Notes: generated by a model not told the origin, from the letters alone. A DNA stretch of 64,000 nucleotides from Trametopsis cervina (GCA_022385755.1 MU278392.1:1-64000); one strand, 5' to 3'. Numbered from the stretch's first letter, positions 1 through 11,279 are shown. Numbers and translations: made by a program.

Positions 1-1164
1 TTGATGCGCCTTCCTGTGACGTCATAGAGCGCTTAATGAAATATAAGTCTACTGATAAGGGGTTATTTAATAGGGAAAATGCGAATTTGTGACAAGTTGC
101 AGAACATCTATGGTAAGGCACATATACTCTTCTTCATAATCATTGACACCTTCTTGCAGATGATGTTCGGGTCAATCTACCATGGTATGATCAGCTCGAC
201 GAGTGGATCCGAGGGTCTCCAAATGTTGATCCCATTTACGAAAATGCTCAACTTGGACGTCCACGAGGGTTAGAAGCACAGCTTCTTCTATTCCCAGTAT
301 GTTTCATATCATTTCAGATTACCTTGAGCTGACGATGCTTAGCAATCGGCTGCAGCTGCTGCTAGCAACTTCGAGATCACGGGCGTGAATCTGACAGAGG
401 GACAAGGAGCAGTCGAGGGCAGCATGGAAGGTATGTACCCTAATGCAACCACATCTAGATGCTACTAACAGTGAGGTTTAGTAGACACATATCAGCAGTT
501 CCAAATGGCAGACATCCCGACACAGAGAACTGACGGTACACTCGACCCAGGGGTGATCAACCTCGACGACGACCCATCTGTATGGCCTCCCATCCCTTCG
601 ACACCACTTCTCAATCCTTTGCCTCCTGTTGCTGGCCCTTCTAGTAGCACCGGTCGTGGTCGTCCTCTGGTTCGTGGAGGTGCCGTCCGCAACGAACGAA
701 TCTCAGCTCGTCTGGAAGCAGCTCCTTACCCTCCCCCACACTTCTCAGGTTCTCAGCCTACATCTGAGGAGTCCAGCCCTATCAACTCTCGGCCTTCATC
801 TCAAGGACGACGCTCATCACCTGTATCCCGCAGATCGTCTCCTGTGGATCGCATAGCTGGTGCAGTGCAAGGAGCTGCAAATGACTTCAATGAGTTCCTT
901 CAGAAGATAGCTAATTCCCAGGTCTCCAAAACTCAAGCAAAGGTCGTTTATCATCAGCTGAAACATGAAGCGGCAGAACAGCAGGCCCAGCGTCAGCATG
1001 AGGTAAAGATGGCCGAGCTGCTACATCGTCAAGTGATGGAGAAGCAGGCACAGGACATTGAGCTGAAGAAGATAGAGCTGGAGAGGTATAAGCTGGAGAT
1101 AGAGCAGGAACGTCTTCGGATGCTCAATCAGGGTCAGGTGGGAGATCCAGATGCCTCTGTCTGA
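1..1164 (+). pseudogene. Harbinger-associated accessory protein, left copy (5' end missing or degenerate)
   Basis: This is the second gene of a PIF/Harbinger element, convergent with the transposase next to it. I see exons at about 162-296, 342-429 and 481-1164, joined in frame through introns 297-341 (gtatgt...ttag) and 430-480 (gtatgt...tttag). The last exon encodes a Pro/Ser-rich stretch followed by a Gln/Glu/Lys-rich coiled coil ending at the TGA at 1162-1164. The exon before contains PWYDQLDEWIRG-type sequence. The first visible coding stretch (1-110) reads well but meets an in-frame TGA at 89-91, and its junction to the next exon does not keep frame, so the 5' part is probably decayed or starts before the window. 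Harbinger elements usually carry a Myb/trihelix-like partner protein; assigning that role here is inference from position. No DNA-binding motif is visible in the part present. Confidence 0.6.
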
Positions 1165-1368
1165 ATTTGTAAAGTTTCTAACCTGATGACATGCTTTACA
1201 TTTGTATGGCTATGACTGCTATGTTTTAGGCACATTATGTTTCTCATTCAAACCATGCATCCAGATCTTCTATGTTGTCCTCTCGTCTTCACTTTTTTGC
1301 TACCGCTAACCGTTATTAATGCCAAAAATTTGCATATGTAGTTTTTTGTTGTATGGGCACATAGAAAA

Positions 1369-2922
1369 TTATTGCTGTTGTCTTTCTACAAATTCTGGAC
1401 TGCGAAAAAGACGTCGCATAAGGTGATTTCTGAAACGTTGCCCAGGATTCATATCAGGTTCATCGTTAACTCTCCACTCTTCTTGTTCTACTTCTTGTTG
1501 TACCTCTTCCACATCATCCATATCTGGATCTTCTGCACTTTCATTTAGTTCTTCGGCAGCACGAATAATGAAGTTGTGAAGGATAAAACAACAAACAATC
1601 CAAAGATTAATGATTTCTTGCTGACGATGATCGTTGAGCGGTAGTCGTATTTCTTTGAGGGATTGAAAACGCTGTTTCACATGAGCGTTTACATGTTCTG
1701 ATCGGACTCGTAGCTAATTGAAGTCAGTATATGATTTTGACAAATTATATATATTACGTACTCTTAAAGCCCAATAATTAAAATACTAATGTTGATGAGG
1801 TAGCTCTTAGTTTGGCATAGCTTTAAAAGGAGCACAACATTGTGTCAATGGATTGTATGTAGAATCTGTCCATAACCATTCATTTTCACTTAGAAAATGC
1901 TCCGGATGCTGATTTAGCATGGTTTTTTGAAACGCGACTGAATCATGTGCTGATCCAGGAAAACCAATCCCATAGTCCACAATCAATAGATTGTGAAGAA
2001 GTACTCCAATCTGTACAGATTATATTAATTTGATAAATTAACAAATTAAAAAATATTACCTGAGCATTTACAGAATATCGCTTATCTTTGTCATAGTAAA
2101 CAGGACCATGAAATCCAGGACGATTTTCAAGAGGAAATTTTGTTCCGTCCACTGAGAGAAACCCATTTTGCCAAGCTTTGCAGGAGTGAACTCGTGCGTA
2201 ATGTTTTGACCTTGCCTTTTCCTCTGGTGTCGGTGGAAAATCACTTCATCGTGAAGTGAGACGATAGCGACCATTACACGTTTTGTCGAATTTTCAACCT
2301 GGCCAACTGAACAGCCAGCTCATCCAGCAACACTTTCAAGCGAGCCTCCGTTTCCGTAAATCCCTACTCGATAAAGGAATATTTGAAGTTGTCGTTTTAT
2401 ATCGAGCTGAGCATTGTTGGAATTGTTATAAAAGATGGGGTGAGGACGTATCTTTTCGAGGAGACGGTAGAAGACATCCACTGGAATGCGCATATAATGT
2501 TTCCATAGCTTATGGTTATTCTTCTCGTAATCATCTAGACAGGGGAACTGCGAAAGTCGAAGAATGGAGGGACGTGGTTCAAGAACACGGGTATTTTTGA
2601 TAAGTTGTCCTGTCTTGTCAAGAAAGGCCTCCCATGCGTCAACAACCTTGGCTCCAACTGCTAGAAAGTCTGCATCTTCCTCCATAGCAGACTCATGTGA
2701 TGAAGTAGAGTCTGAGAATGAAGAGACTGTGGATGCAGAAAATGAATCAGAAGATGGTGAAGGTACTGCAAATACGTCTGGGTCCAACTCCTCATCATAG
2801 TCCTCTGAAAGAGCATCTTGAAGGTATTCCACCAGGGCAGCTTGAAGAAAGGTCTGGCGAGCTGAGATCTTGAGCCAATCGAGCTGATCGAGCATGGTTT
2901 GTCGAAGAGATTTATCGAGCAT
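1369..2922 (-). pseudogene. PIF/Harbinger DDE transposase, left copy (broken)
   Basis: The gene reads on the minus strand from ATG at 2922. A Ser/Asp-rich N-terminal region is followed by a helical domain (YMRIPVDVFYRLLEKIRPHP) and an HTH-like SLESVAG segment. The DDE nuclease then follows: VDGTKFPL with the first Asp, WLWTDSTYNP with the second, and RVRSEHVNAHVKQRFQSLKE with the likely third residue, the Glu at 1696-1698. A conserved LHNFIIRAAEE tail ends the protein. An in-frame TGA after SVAG (2320-2322) and a frameshift just before VDGT break the first half. Introns are visible near 2007-2060 and 1714-1763. The 3' exon (1369-1716) is intact. Harbinger transposases cut and paste DNA, usually at 3-bp TWA targets. 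The family assignment is firm; activity is unlikely as assembled. Confidence 0.75.
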
Positions 2923-3749
2923 GGCTGTTGCGACGAGAGTGCAGCTAAGCGCCCGACGCGCGGATGGACCTATCGAGGCGCCCGACTCGCGATGATCTAT
3001 TGATGCGCAGCACCTACTGTAGGGTACAGTCGGAGTGTGTATCGACTAATTTCGGACCTCAATTACGCACACAGGCAAGTCATACATTGTACATTCATTG
3101 TCCCTACTCTGAACACTACTAATGGGTGAACACCATTATGGCTGCACGAGATGTAAATATGAACTCTGAAACATGTGACGCAACAAATATACCATATTAT
3201 ATTTTGAGTATAGACTGGCCGCACTCGTCGCTAGTTGTCGCTCTTTCGACTTGTTATTGCTCTCAACTCCTCACTGCTCTCGCCTCGTCACTGCTCCCAA
3301 CTTGTTGTCACTCTCAACCTGTTGTCACTTTCAACTTGTCATCATCTAATGTCCAGATCTCGTGCAAGTGCTGCAGGGAAAGGCAAGGCCCCAGCTGCGG
3401 CAATCAAAGAGACTTGTATCAAGAATGTTTGATGGGACAATCCAATGCGGATGGACTGCCTCATCAAGTGGATGGTCAACAATCCAGATGGTTGAATGGC
3501 TTTGTATTCATCTGACAACAAGGCTGTCCAAGCTGAAACAGGCACCCAAAGATATTACGATTCCTGAGGTACGAAGAAAAGAATCGTTCCAGTAACGTCT
3601 GGCATATTGGGGTTCTGCGAGATGTGACGCTTTTTGTCCCCAATGCGTGGGAATTTTCTTTGAATACACTTTCATAAGCATGTTTTGTTACCATATTGTA
3701 TGCTTTTGATGGCATTAGTAGCATTTATTGATCCATTACCATTTTGTGT

Positions 3750-3949
3750 AGTTGGGCGCTTATTTGAGACTTCAAAACTTTCTCGATTTTTACAGCCTCC
3801 CCATCCCAAAGTTTCCCAGCAATTTTTATATCCACATGTAGCCATGACACTGGGCTACACTGTGGTCACCTTTATTAAGGAAACTATGCAGAATTGAGAG
3901 CAGAAAGTGAGAAACACATATGCCCTTTTTGGGAAATAAGCGCCCGACT
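3750..3949. mobile_element. MITE-like 200 bp element (arm copy 1)
   Basis: The ends are inverted repeats: AGTTGGGCGCTTATTT at 3750-3765 and AAATAAGCGCCCGACT at 3934-3949, matching at 15 of 16 positions. The interior is non-coding. The core GGGCGCTTA/TAAGCGCCC also occurs just upstream of the transposase start (2947-2958), which hints that this is a non-autonomous relative using the same ends. I see no clear target-site duplication. Mirror copies lie at 9069-9268 and 13627-13826. Confidence 0.4.
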
Positions 3950-4075
3950 TTGATGGGCTTCGGTTTGACTCATAAAACACATTTAACAAAGAACCCCCCT
4001 CATTTGAAGTGTATTCCATGCCTCAGTGTTGTTTTATGGACTATAAGTGATTGCATTGTCAATGTTTTTCAAGTA

Positions 4076-4230
4076 TTTTGTGTTTTCTGAGCTTAATAAT
4101 GCAGTTACAGAAAGGCCGTGCATGGTGGGAGGATCATATTAGATAAGCGCACACCTTCCATTTTAGGAAGGTAAACTCCCACAGTCTGTCTATACCTGTA
4201 TATGAATGGCCTTTGCTTAATACATAACAT
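4076..4230 (+). repeat. ~130-150 bp dispersed repeat unit a
   Basis: The unit carries TTTCTGAGCTTAATAATG, then AGATAAGCGCACACCTTCCA and a TTCCA...GGAAG hairpin, ending in CTCCCACAGTCTGTCTA. Related units are b (5640-5770), c (5905-6035) and d (6405-6535, in the loop). They share order and motifs but have diverged, so this is an older repeat family inside the arm. Each also appears in the mirror arm and in the third copy. Confidence 0.6.
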
Positions 4231-4678
4231 ATGAGAGCCAAATGACATCTCAGGTACATGCTGATGTGCATTACATAATATATTATGATTTTAGCAGATT
4301 TTAATACATTTTATTCAGCTTTGTGTAAGGTATTCTGTGCATTTTCAAGCAAAAGAAGACAGTTTTTGAGATCACATGATCGTGGGAAAGTCATGTGACT
4401 GTGTGAGCGGGGATTTCCAATTCTTCCTGATTTTCTGAAGATTTTTCCAGATTTTTCTAGATTTTATTGGTGGCTCTACAGCTGATTTTAGCGAAAACAG
4501 CCAAAAAAGACCAAATAAAGCCTGGCCACCAACAATACTGGCCAATCAGAGAAGCCTCAGTAAGCAGAAAGTAAGCAGAATTACCTCACATTTGGACAGA
4601 AACGATTAGCGCACAAGTTAAACTAGAAATGTGAGAAAGAGAGCTTATCTAAAACACAATCCGGCCCAAGGGAAAAAG

Positions 4679-4749
4679 GGCCTGCACAGGAATTGAACCA
4701 GCAGCAGGTAATTGCAAAGCCAACACTTATACCACTACACCATCAGGAC
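4679..4749 (-). other. tRNA-like sequence 2 (arm copy 1)
   Basis: This is the mirror of 8269-8339 and carries the same A-box-like and B-box-like motifs on the minus strand. Confidence 0.4.
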
Positions 4750-4964
4750 ATGTTAAAAACTGTTACAGATCTAATCCAGTATCCACAGATTAGTTTAGAC
4801 ACCATGTGGTTCAGCAAAAGTGCACCATGTGCAACATTAGCTCTAAGCCAATCAGAACACTGCAAGTAAGCATGATTAACCAACGAACAGAGGAGTAATT
4901 TTAGACGCCCATTTACTCAAAAGTTAAAGACATAATATTGCTGACACTCAATGGAAGCAAATTT

Positions 4965-5035
4965 GCCACCGGCAGGGATTGAACCCAGGGCTTTCAGTAG
5001 TAAAATAAACAACACTACCATTAAGCTACCAAGGC
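4965..5035 (-). other. tRNA-like sequence 1 (arm copy 1)
   Basis: This is the mirror of 7983-8053, with A-box-like TAGCTTAATGGTAG and B-box-like GGTTCAATCCC on the minus strand. Confidence 0.45.
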
Positions 5036-5214
5036 ATATAGTGTTACTATTTGCTTTAATACAGTACACAATGAAGCATTGTCAAAGTTTATTAGAAATA
5101 TCATGAAGTAAGTAAATACAAGTTGCTAGAGACTAATATCATTTTGTTACCTAATAACAAACACTTATTTTTTGGATAAACAGACATTGCTACTGAACTG
5201 TGAATTGATAATAA

Positions 5215-5469
5215 GGAGTTGTTATTGACTAAGTAGAACTTGTTAGTGGGTAAGTAAAGTGTGTTACCAAGTAAGTAGAACTTGTTATCAAGTAGATAAA
5301 GATTTTCACTGAGTAGGTAAATATTATTACCAAGTAAGTAGACATTGTTACTGGGTAAGCAACATTGGTTACTGAGTAAGTGGACATTGTTATTGAGTAA
5401 GAAGTAGTTGTTACCAAGTGAATACAATTGGTTACAAATAAGTGAATGGGGTAAGTAACATTTGTTACT
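5215..5469 (-). repeat. 21 bp minisatellite (arm copy 1)
   Basis: About 12 degenerate copies of a 21 bp unit resembling ACAATGTCTACTTACTTGGTA read on the minus strand. Because 21 is divisible by 3, two overlapping frames stay open across the array and would encode heptad-like peptides (NNVYLLG). I regard these frames as by-products of the repeat. Mirror copies lie at 7549-7803 and 12107-12361. Confidence 0.75.
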
Positions 5470-5639
5470 TGACAAGCAATGCTCACTGACCAAATTAGGC
5501 GCCTGTATTTGACCCCTTCAGAAGGTACCCATGGTATAGTACACCTTGTTATTATCAACACTAACAGTATTGCTTGAAAATTGAAGTCTCCAAAGCTGAA
5601 ATAAACTTGCCCAAATGCGGAAATATGGCTTGCAATTTC

Positions 5640-5770
5640 GATGTTTTGGCAGTATTTTGCACTTTCTGAGCTCAATAATAGAGCTACAGCAAAACTGTTT
5701 GTAGCAACAACATCAGATTAGCTAAGCGGACGTTTTCCACATTTGGAAGTGAGTTTCCCACAGTCAATAA
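5640..5770 (+). repeat. Dispersed repeat unit b
   Basis: The sequence TTTCTGAGCTCAATAATAGA is followed by CATCAGATTAGCTAAGCGGA and TTTCCCACAGTC, the same layout as unit a. Confidence 0.6.
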
Positions 5771-5904
5771 ATTGACTGTAGAGTGCCAAATAAAATCCAG
5801 AAAAATCCGGAAAAATCACATTAAATTCTAAGCAGCCTATAAAGCCATTTATACATCTTAATTTGCACTTCCAAAGTCATGACACTCTCAAAATCCCGTG
5901 CTTT

Positions 5905-6035
5905 GGCTATGTTTTGCACTTTCTGAGCTTAATAATATAGCTACAGCAAAATGGTTTATAACAGTGACATCAGATTATATAAGCACACATTTTCCACATT
6001 GGGAAGGCCTTTTCTCACAGTTTATGCATAGACTG
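5905..6035 (+). repeat. Dispersed repeat unit c
   Basis: The sequence TTTCTGAGCTTAATAATATA is followed by CATCAGATTATATAAGCACA and TTTCTCACAGTT. It is closest to unit b, about 265 bp upstream. Confidence 0.6.
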
Positions 6036-6296
6036 TAAGGTCCCAAATCAAATTTAAAAATTATCATAAATTTTAAACAGTCTTCAAAGTTTTTTATGAG
6101 TCCTTTTAGTGTAGTTATGGTTATGTGACCTTTCAAATTACTTTGATAGTGGGTAACACATTATATAAAGTGTGTTTTTTCACTATCAGATCATTTGGAT
6201 CTATAAAAAAAGCAGAAACATTGCTGCTTTCTAAATAAAACCAGTTGCTTGATGTATTGCATATATTTTAGGACATATAAAGACCTCAGGAATCGT

Positions 6297-6721
6297 TTCG
6301 GTTTGGCTCATAAAATACTTCTAGCAAAGAACCCCCTTCATTTTACATGTATTCTATGCCTCAGCATTGTTTTATAGGCCTGAAGTGATAGCTTTGTCGA
6401 TGTTTTTTGAGTATTTTGTGTTTTCTGGGCTTAATAATGCAACTACTGCAAAGCCGTGCATAGTGGGAGGATCAGATTAGATAAGTGCACACCTTCCATT
6501 TTTGGAAGTCAAACTCCCACGGTCTGTCTACACCTTTACATGTCTGCCTTTCACTCAATAGATCACATATGAGGGCCGTTCAACATCTCAGGTATATGCT
6601 AATATGTATTACATAATATATTCTGATTTTAGCGCATTTTTCTGCATTTTATTGGGCTCTGTATATAGCATTTTATGCATTTTCCTGCAACTTGGGTGAG
6701 CAGGCCAGCAAGTGGCAGGTT
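6297..6721. repeat. Loop between inverted arms, containing repeat unit d
   Basis: This 425 bp spacer separates the two arms. It is a diverged copy (by eye about 80-85%) of 3958-4350 in the left arm, with the same series of motifs (TTCGGTTTGGCTCATAAAA, AAAGAACCCCC, GTGGGAGGATCA). It therefore originated as another copy of the arm's own repeat. Confidence 0.75.
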
Positions 6722-7548
6722 ACGATTCCTGAGGTCTTTATATGTCCTAAAATATATGCAATACATCAAGCAACTGGTTTTATTTAGAAAGCAGCAATGT
6801 TTCTGCTTTTTTTATAGATCCAAATGATCTGATAGTGAAAAAACACACTTTATATAATGTGTTACCCACTATCAAAGTAATTTGAAAGGTCACATAACCA
6901 TAACTACACTAAAAGGACTCATAAAAAACTTTGAAGACTGTTTAAAATTTATGATAATTTTTAAATTTGATTTGGGACCTTACAGTCTATGCATAAACTG
7001 TGAGAAAAGGCCTTCCCAATGTGGAAAATGTGTGCTTATATAATCTGATGTCACTGTTATAAACCATTTTGCTGTAGCTATATTATTAAGCTCAGAAAGT
7101 GCAAAACATAGCCAAAGCACGGGATTTTGAGAGTGTCATGACTTTGGAAGTGCAAATTAAGATGTATAAATGGCTTTATAGGCTGCTTAGAATTTAATGT
7201 GATTTTTCCGGATTTTTCTGGATTTTATTTGGCACTCTACAGTCAATTTATTGACTGTGGGAAACTCACTTCCAAATGTGGAAAACGTCCGCTTAGCTAA
7301 TCTGATGTTGTTGCTACAAACAGTTTTGCTGTAGCTCTATTATTGAGCTCAGAAAGTGCAAAATACTGCCAAAACATCGAAATTGCAAGCCATATTTCCG
7401 CATTTGGGCAAGTTTATTTCAGCTTTGGAGACTTCAATTTTCAAGCAATACTGTTAGTGTTGATAATAACAAGGTGTACTATACCATGGGTACCTTCTGA
7501 AGGGGTCAAATACAGGCGCCTAATTTGGTCAGTGAGCATTGCTTGTCA

Positions 7549-7803
7549 AGTAACAAATGTTACTTACCCCATTCACTTATTTGTAACCAATTGTATTCAC
7601 TTGGTAACAACTACTTCTTACTCAATAACAATGTCCACTTACTCAGTAACCAATGTTGCTTACCCAGTAACAATGTCTACTTACTTGGTAATAATATTTA
7701 CCTACTCAGTGAAAATCTTTATCTACTTGATAACAAGTTCTACTTACTTGGTAACACACTTTACTTACCCACTAACAAGTTCTACTTAGTCAATAACAAC
7801 TCC
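7549..7803 (+). repeat. 21 bp minisatellite (arm copy 2)
   Basis: This is the plus-strand copy of the array described at 5215-5469. Confidence 0.75.
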
Positions 7804-7982
7804 TTATTATCAATTCACAGTTCAGTAGCAATGTCTGTTTATCCAAAAAATAAGTGTTTGTTATTAGGTAACAAAATGATATTAGTCTCTAGCAACTTGT
7901 ATTTACTTACTTCATGATATTTCTAATAAACTTTGACAATGCTTCATTGTGTACTGTATTAAAGCAAATAGTAACACTATAT

Positions 7983-8053
7983 GCCTTGGTAGCTTAATGG
8001 TAGTGTTGTTTATTTTACTACTGAAAGCCCTGGGTTCAATCCCTGCCGGTGGC
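7983..8053 (+). other. tRNA-like sequence 1, tentative anticodon TAC
   Basis: The 71 nt can be laid out as a tRNA. The acceptor strand GCCTTGG faces CGGTGGC (5 of 7 pairs). The A-box-like TAGCTTAATGGTAG is followed by an anticodon stem with 4 of 5 pairs and the loop TTTACTA. The T arm contains GGTTCAATCCC. Mismatches in the D and T stems suggest a decayed tRNA or the tRNA-derived head of a SINE rather than a working gene. Confidence 0.5.
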
Positions 8054-8268
8054 AAATTTGCTTCCATTGAGTGTCAGCAATATTATGTCTTTAACTTTTG
8101 AGTAAATGGGCGTCTAAAATTACTCCTCTGTTCGTTGGTTAATCATGCTTACTTGCAGTGTTCTGATTGGCTTAGAGCTAATGTTGCACATGGTGCACTT
8201 TTGCTGAACCACATGGTGTCTAAACTAATCTGTGGATACTGGATTAGATCTGTAACAGTTTTTAACAT

Positions 8269-8339
8269 GTCCTGATGGTGTAGTGGTATAAGTGTTGGCT
8301 TTGCAATTACCTGCTGCTGGTTCAATTCCTGTGCAGGCC
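8269..8339 (+). other. tRNA-like sequence 2
   Basis: The acceptor strand GTCCTGA faces GCAGGCC (5 of 7 pairs). The A-box-like TGGTGTAGTGGTATAAGTG, a TTTGCAAT loop and the B-box GGTTCAATTCC follow in tRNA order. The anticodon stem pairs poorly, so I assign no amino acid. It lies 215 nt after tRNA-like sequence 1 on the same strand. Confidence 0.45.
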
Positions 8340-9068
8340 CTTTTTCCCTTGGGCCGGATTGTGTTTTAGATAAGCTCTCTTTCTCACATTTCTAGTTTAA
8401 CTTGTGCGCTAATCGTTTCTGTCCAAATGTGAGGTAATTCTGCTTACTTTCTGCTTACTGAGGCTTCTCTGATTGGCCAGTATTGTTGGTGGCCAGGCTT
8501 TATTTGGTCTTTTTTGGCTGTTTTCGCTAAAATCAGCTGTAGAGCCACCAATAAAATCTAGAAAAATCTGGAAAAATCTTCAGAAAATCAGGAAGAATTG
8601 GAAATCCCCGCTCACACAGTCACATGACTTTCCCACGATCATGTGATCTCAAAAACTGTCTTCTTTTGCTTGAAAATGCACAGAATACCTTACACAAAGC
8701 TGAATAAAATGTATTAAAATCTGCTAAAATCATAATATATTATGTAATGCACATCAGCATGTACCTGAGATGTCATTTGGCTCTCATATGTTATGTATTA
8801 AGCAAAGGCCATTCATATACAGGTATAGACAGACTGTGGGAGTTTACCTTCCTAAAATGGAAGGTGTGCGCTTATCTAATATGATCCTCCCACCATGCAC
8901 GGCCTTTCTGTAACTGCATTATTAAGCTCAGAAAACACAAAATACTTGAAAAACATTGACAATGCAATCACTTATAGTCCATAAAACAACACTGAGGCAT
9001 GGAATACACTTCAAATGAGGGGGGTTCTTTGTTAAATGTGTTTTATGAGTCAAACCGAAGCCCATCAA

Positions 9069-9268
9069 AGTCGGGCGCTTATTTCCCAAAAAGGGCATAT
9101 GTGTTTCTCACTTTCTGCTCTCAATTCTGCATAGTTTCCTTAATAAAGGTGACCACAGTGTAGCCCAGTGTCATGGCTACATGTGGATATAAAAATTGCT
9201 GGGAAACTTTGGGATGGGGAGGCTGTAAAAATCGAGAAAGTTTTGAAGTCTCAAATAAGCGCCCAACT
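9069..9268. mobile_element. MITE-like 200 bp element (arm copy 2)
   Basis: This is the mirror of 3750-3949, with the same inverted GGGCGCTTATTT ends. Confidence 0.4.
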
Positions 9269-10095
9269 ACACAAAATGGTAATGGATCAATAAATGCTAC
9301 TAATGCCATCAAAAGCATACAATATGGTAACAAAACATGCTTATGAAAGTGTATTCAAAGAAAATTCCCACGCATTGGGGACAAAAAGCGTCACATCTCG
9401 CAGAACCCCAATATGCCAGACGTTACTGGAACGATTCTTTTCTTCGTACCTCAGGAATCGTAATATCTTTGGGTGCCTGTTTCAGCTTGGACAGCCTTGT
9501 TGTCAGATGAATACAAAGCCATTCAACCATCTGGATTGTTGACCATCCACTTGATGAGGCAGTCCATCCGCATTGGATTGTCCCATCAAACATTCTTGAT
9601 ACAAGTCTCTTTGATTGCCGCAGCTGGGGCCTTGCCTTTCCCTGCAGCACTTGCACGAGATCTGGACATTAGATGATGACAAGTTGAAAGTGACAACAGG
9701 TTGAGAGTGACAACAAGTTGGGAGCAGTGACGAGGCGAGAGCAGTGAGGAGTTGAGAGCAATAACAAGTCGAAAGAGCGACAACTAGCGACGAGTGCGGC
9801 CAGTCTATACTCAAAATATAATATGGTATATTTGTTGCGTCACATGTTTCAGAGTTCATATTTACATCTCGTGCAGCCATAATGGTGTTCACCCATTAGT
9901 AGTGTTCAGAGTAGGGACAATGAATGTACAATGTATGACTTGCCTGTGTGCGTAATTGAGGTCCGAAATTAGTCGATACACACTCCGACTGTACCCTACA
10001 GTAGGTGCTGCGCATCAATAGATCATCGCGAGTCGGGCGCCTCGATAGGTCCATCCGCGCGTCGGGCGCTTAGCTGCACTCTCGTCGCAACAGCC

Positions 10096-11269
10096 ATGCT
10101 CGATAAATCTCTTCGACAAACCATGCTCGATCAGCTCGATTGGCTCAAGATCTCAGCTCGCCAGACCTTTCTTCAAGCTGCCCTGGTGGAATACCTTCAA
10201 GATGCTCTTTCAGAGGACTATGATGAGGAGTTGGACCCAGACGTATTTGCAGTACCTTCACCATCTTCTGATTCATTTTCTGCATCCACAGTCTCTTCAT
10301 TCTCAGACTCTACTTCATCACATGAGTCTGCTATGGAGGAAGATGCAGACTTTCTAGCAGTTGGAGCCAAGGTTGTTGACGCATGGGAGGCCTTTCTTGA
10401 CAAGACAGGACAACTTATCAAAAATACCCGTGTTCTTGAACCACGTCCCTCCATTCTTCGACTTTCGCAGTTCCCCTGTCTAGATGATTACGAGAAGAAT
10501 AACCATAAGCTATGGAAACATTATATGCGCATTCCAGTGGATGTCTTCTACCGTCTCCTCGAAAAGATACGTCCTCACCCCATCTTTTATAACAATTCCA
10601 ACAATGCTCAGCTCGATATAAAACGACAACTTCAAATATTCCTTTATCGAGTAGGGATTTACGGAAACGGAGGCTCGCTTGAAAGTGTTGCTGGATGAGC
10701 TGGCTGTTCAGTTGGCCAGGTTGAAAATTCGACAAAACGTGTAATGGTCGCTATCGTCTCACTTCACGATGAAGTGATTTTCCACCGACACCAGAGGAAA
10801 AGGCAAGGTCAAAACATTACGCACGAGTTCACTCCTGCAAAGCTTGGCAAAATGGGTTTCTCTCAGTGGACGGAACAAAATTTCCTCTTGAAAATCGTCC
10901 TGGATTTCATGGTCCTGTTTACTATGACAAAGATAAGCGATATTCTGTAAATGCTCAGGTAATATTTTTTAATTTGTTAATTTATCAAATTAATATAATC
11001 TGTACAGATTGGAGTACTTCTTCACAATCTATTGATTGTGGACTATGGGATTGGTTTTCCTGGATCAGCACATGATTCAGTCGCGTTTCAAAAAACCATG
11101 CTAAATCAGCATCCGGAGCATTTTCTAAGTGAAAATGAATGGTTATGGACAGATTCTACATACAATCCATTGACACAATGTTGTGCTCCTTTTAAAGCTA
11201 TGCCAAACTAAGAGCTACCTCATCAACATTAGTATTTTAATTATTGGGCTTTAAGAGTACGTAATATAT
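10096..11269 (+). pseudogene. PIF/Harbinger transposase, arm copy 2 (cut by gap)
   Basis: The ATG is at 10096. The frame runs to GESVAG-type sequence and meets an in-frame TGA at 10696-10698, then continues in the same frame through STKRVMVAIVSLHDEV. It shifts frame just before VDGTKFPL, whose Asp codon is at 10869-10871. An intron of about 54 nt follows NAQ (from 10959). The second Asp (TDSTYNP) is at 11152-11154. The 3' exon with the third catalytic residue is missing because the sequence runs into the N gap. The same two lesions occur in all three copies because their sequence is identical. Confidence 0.75.
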
Positions 11270-11279
11270 NNNNNNNNNN
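11270..11279. other. Assembly gap (10 N)
   Basis: Ten Ns sit exactly between two identical 4,548 bp segments. The fixed small size is typical of a scaffolder placeholder, not a measured distance. Confidence 0.97.

Larger units (their letters stand above)
1749..6296 (-). repeat. Inverted-repeat arm, copy 1 (4,548 bp)
   Basis: This segment is the reverse complement of 6722-11269: every open frame in one has an identical mirror in the other, with positions summing to 13018. It contains most of the transposase pseudogene and about 3.3 kb of AT-rich non-coding repeats. Identity is complete inside the arm but drops to roughly 93% immediately outside it at 1748. Confidence 0.93.
6722..11269 (+). 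repeat. Inverted-repeat arm, copy 2 (4,548 bp)
   Basis: This is the exact reverse complement of 1749-6296 and an exact direct copy of 11280-15827. It ends directly at the N gap. Confidence 0.93.

Noticed and set aside
3126..3724. Several frames of 65-129 codons on both strands, mirrored at 9294-9892 and 13852-14450
   Set aside because: Low-complexity Ser/Cys/Leu sequence overlapping on both strands in repeat DNA; no family resemblance.
5101..5675. Two overlapping frames (130 and 148 codons) in the arm, repeated at 7343-7917 and 11901-12475
   Set aside because: They consist largely of a 21 bp tandem repeat whose length keeps frames open; no domain, no start context, and they lie inside transposon arms.
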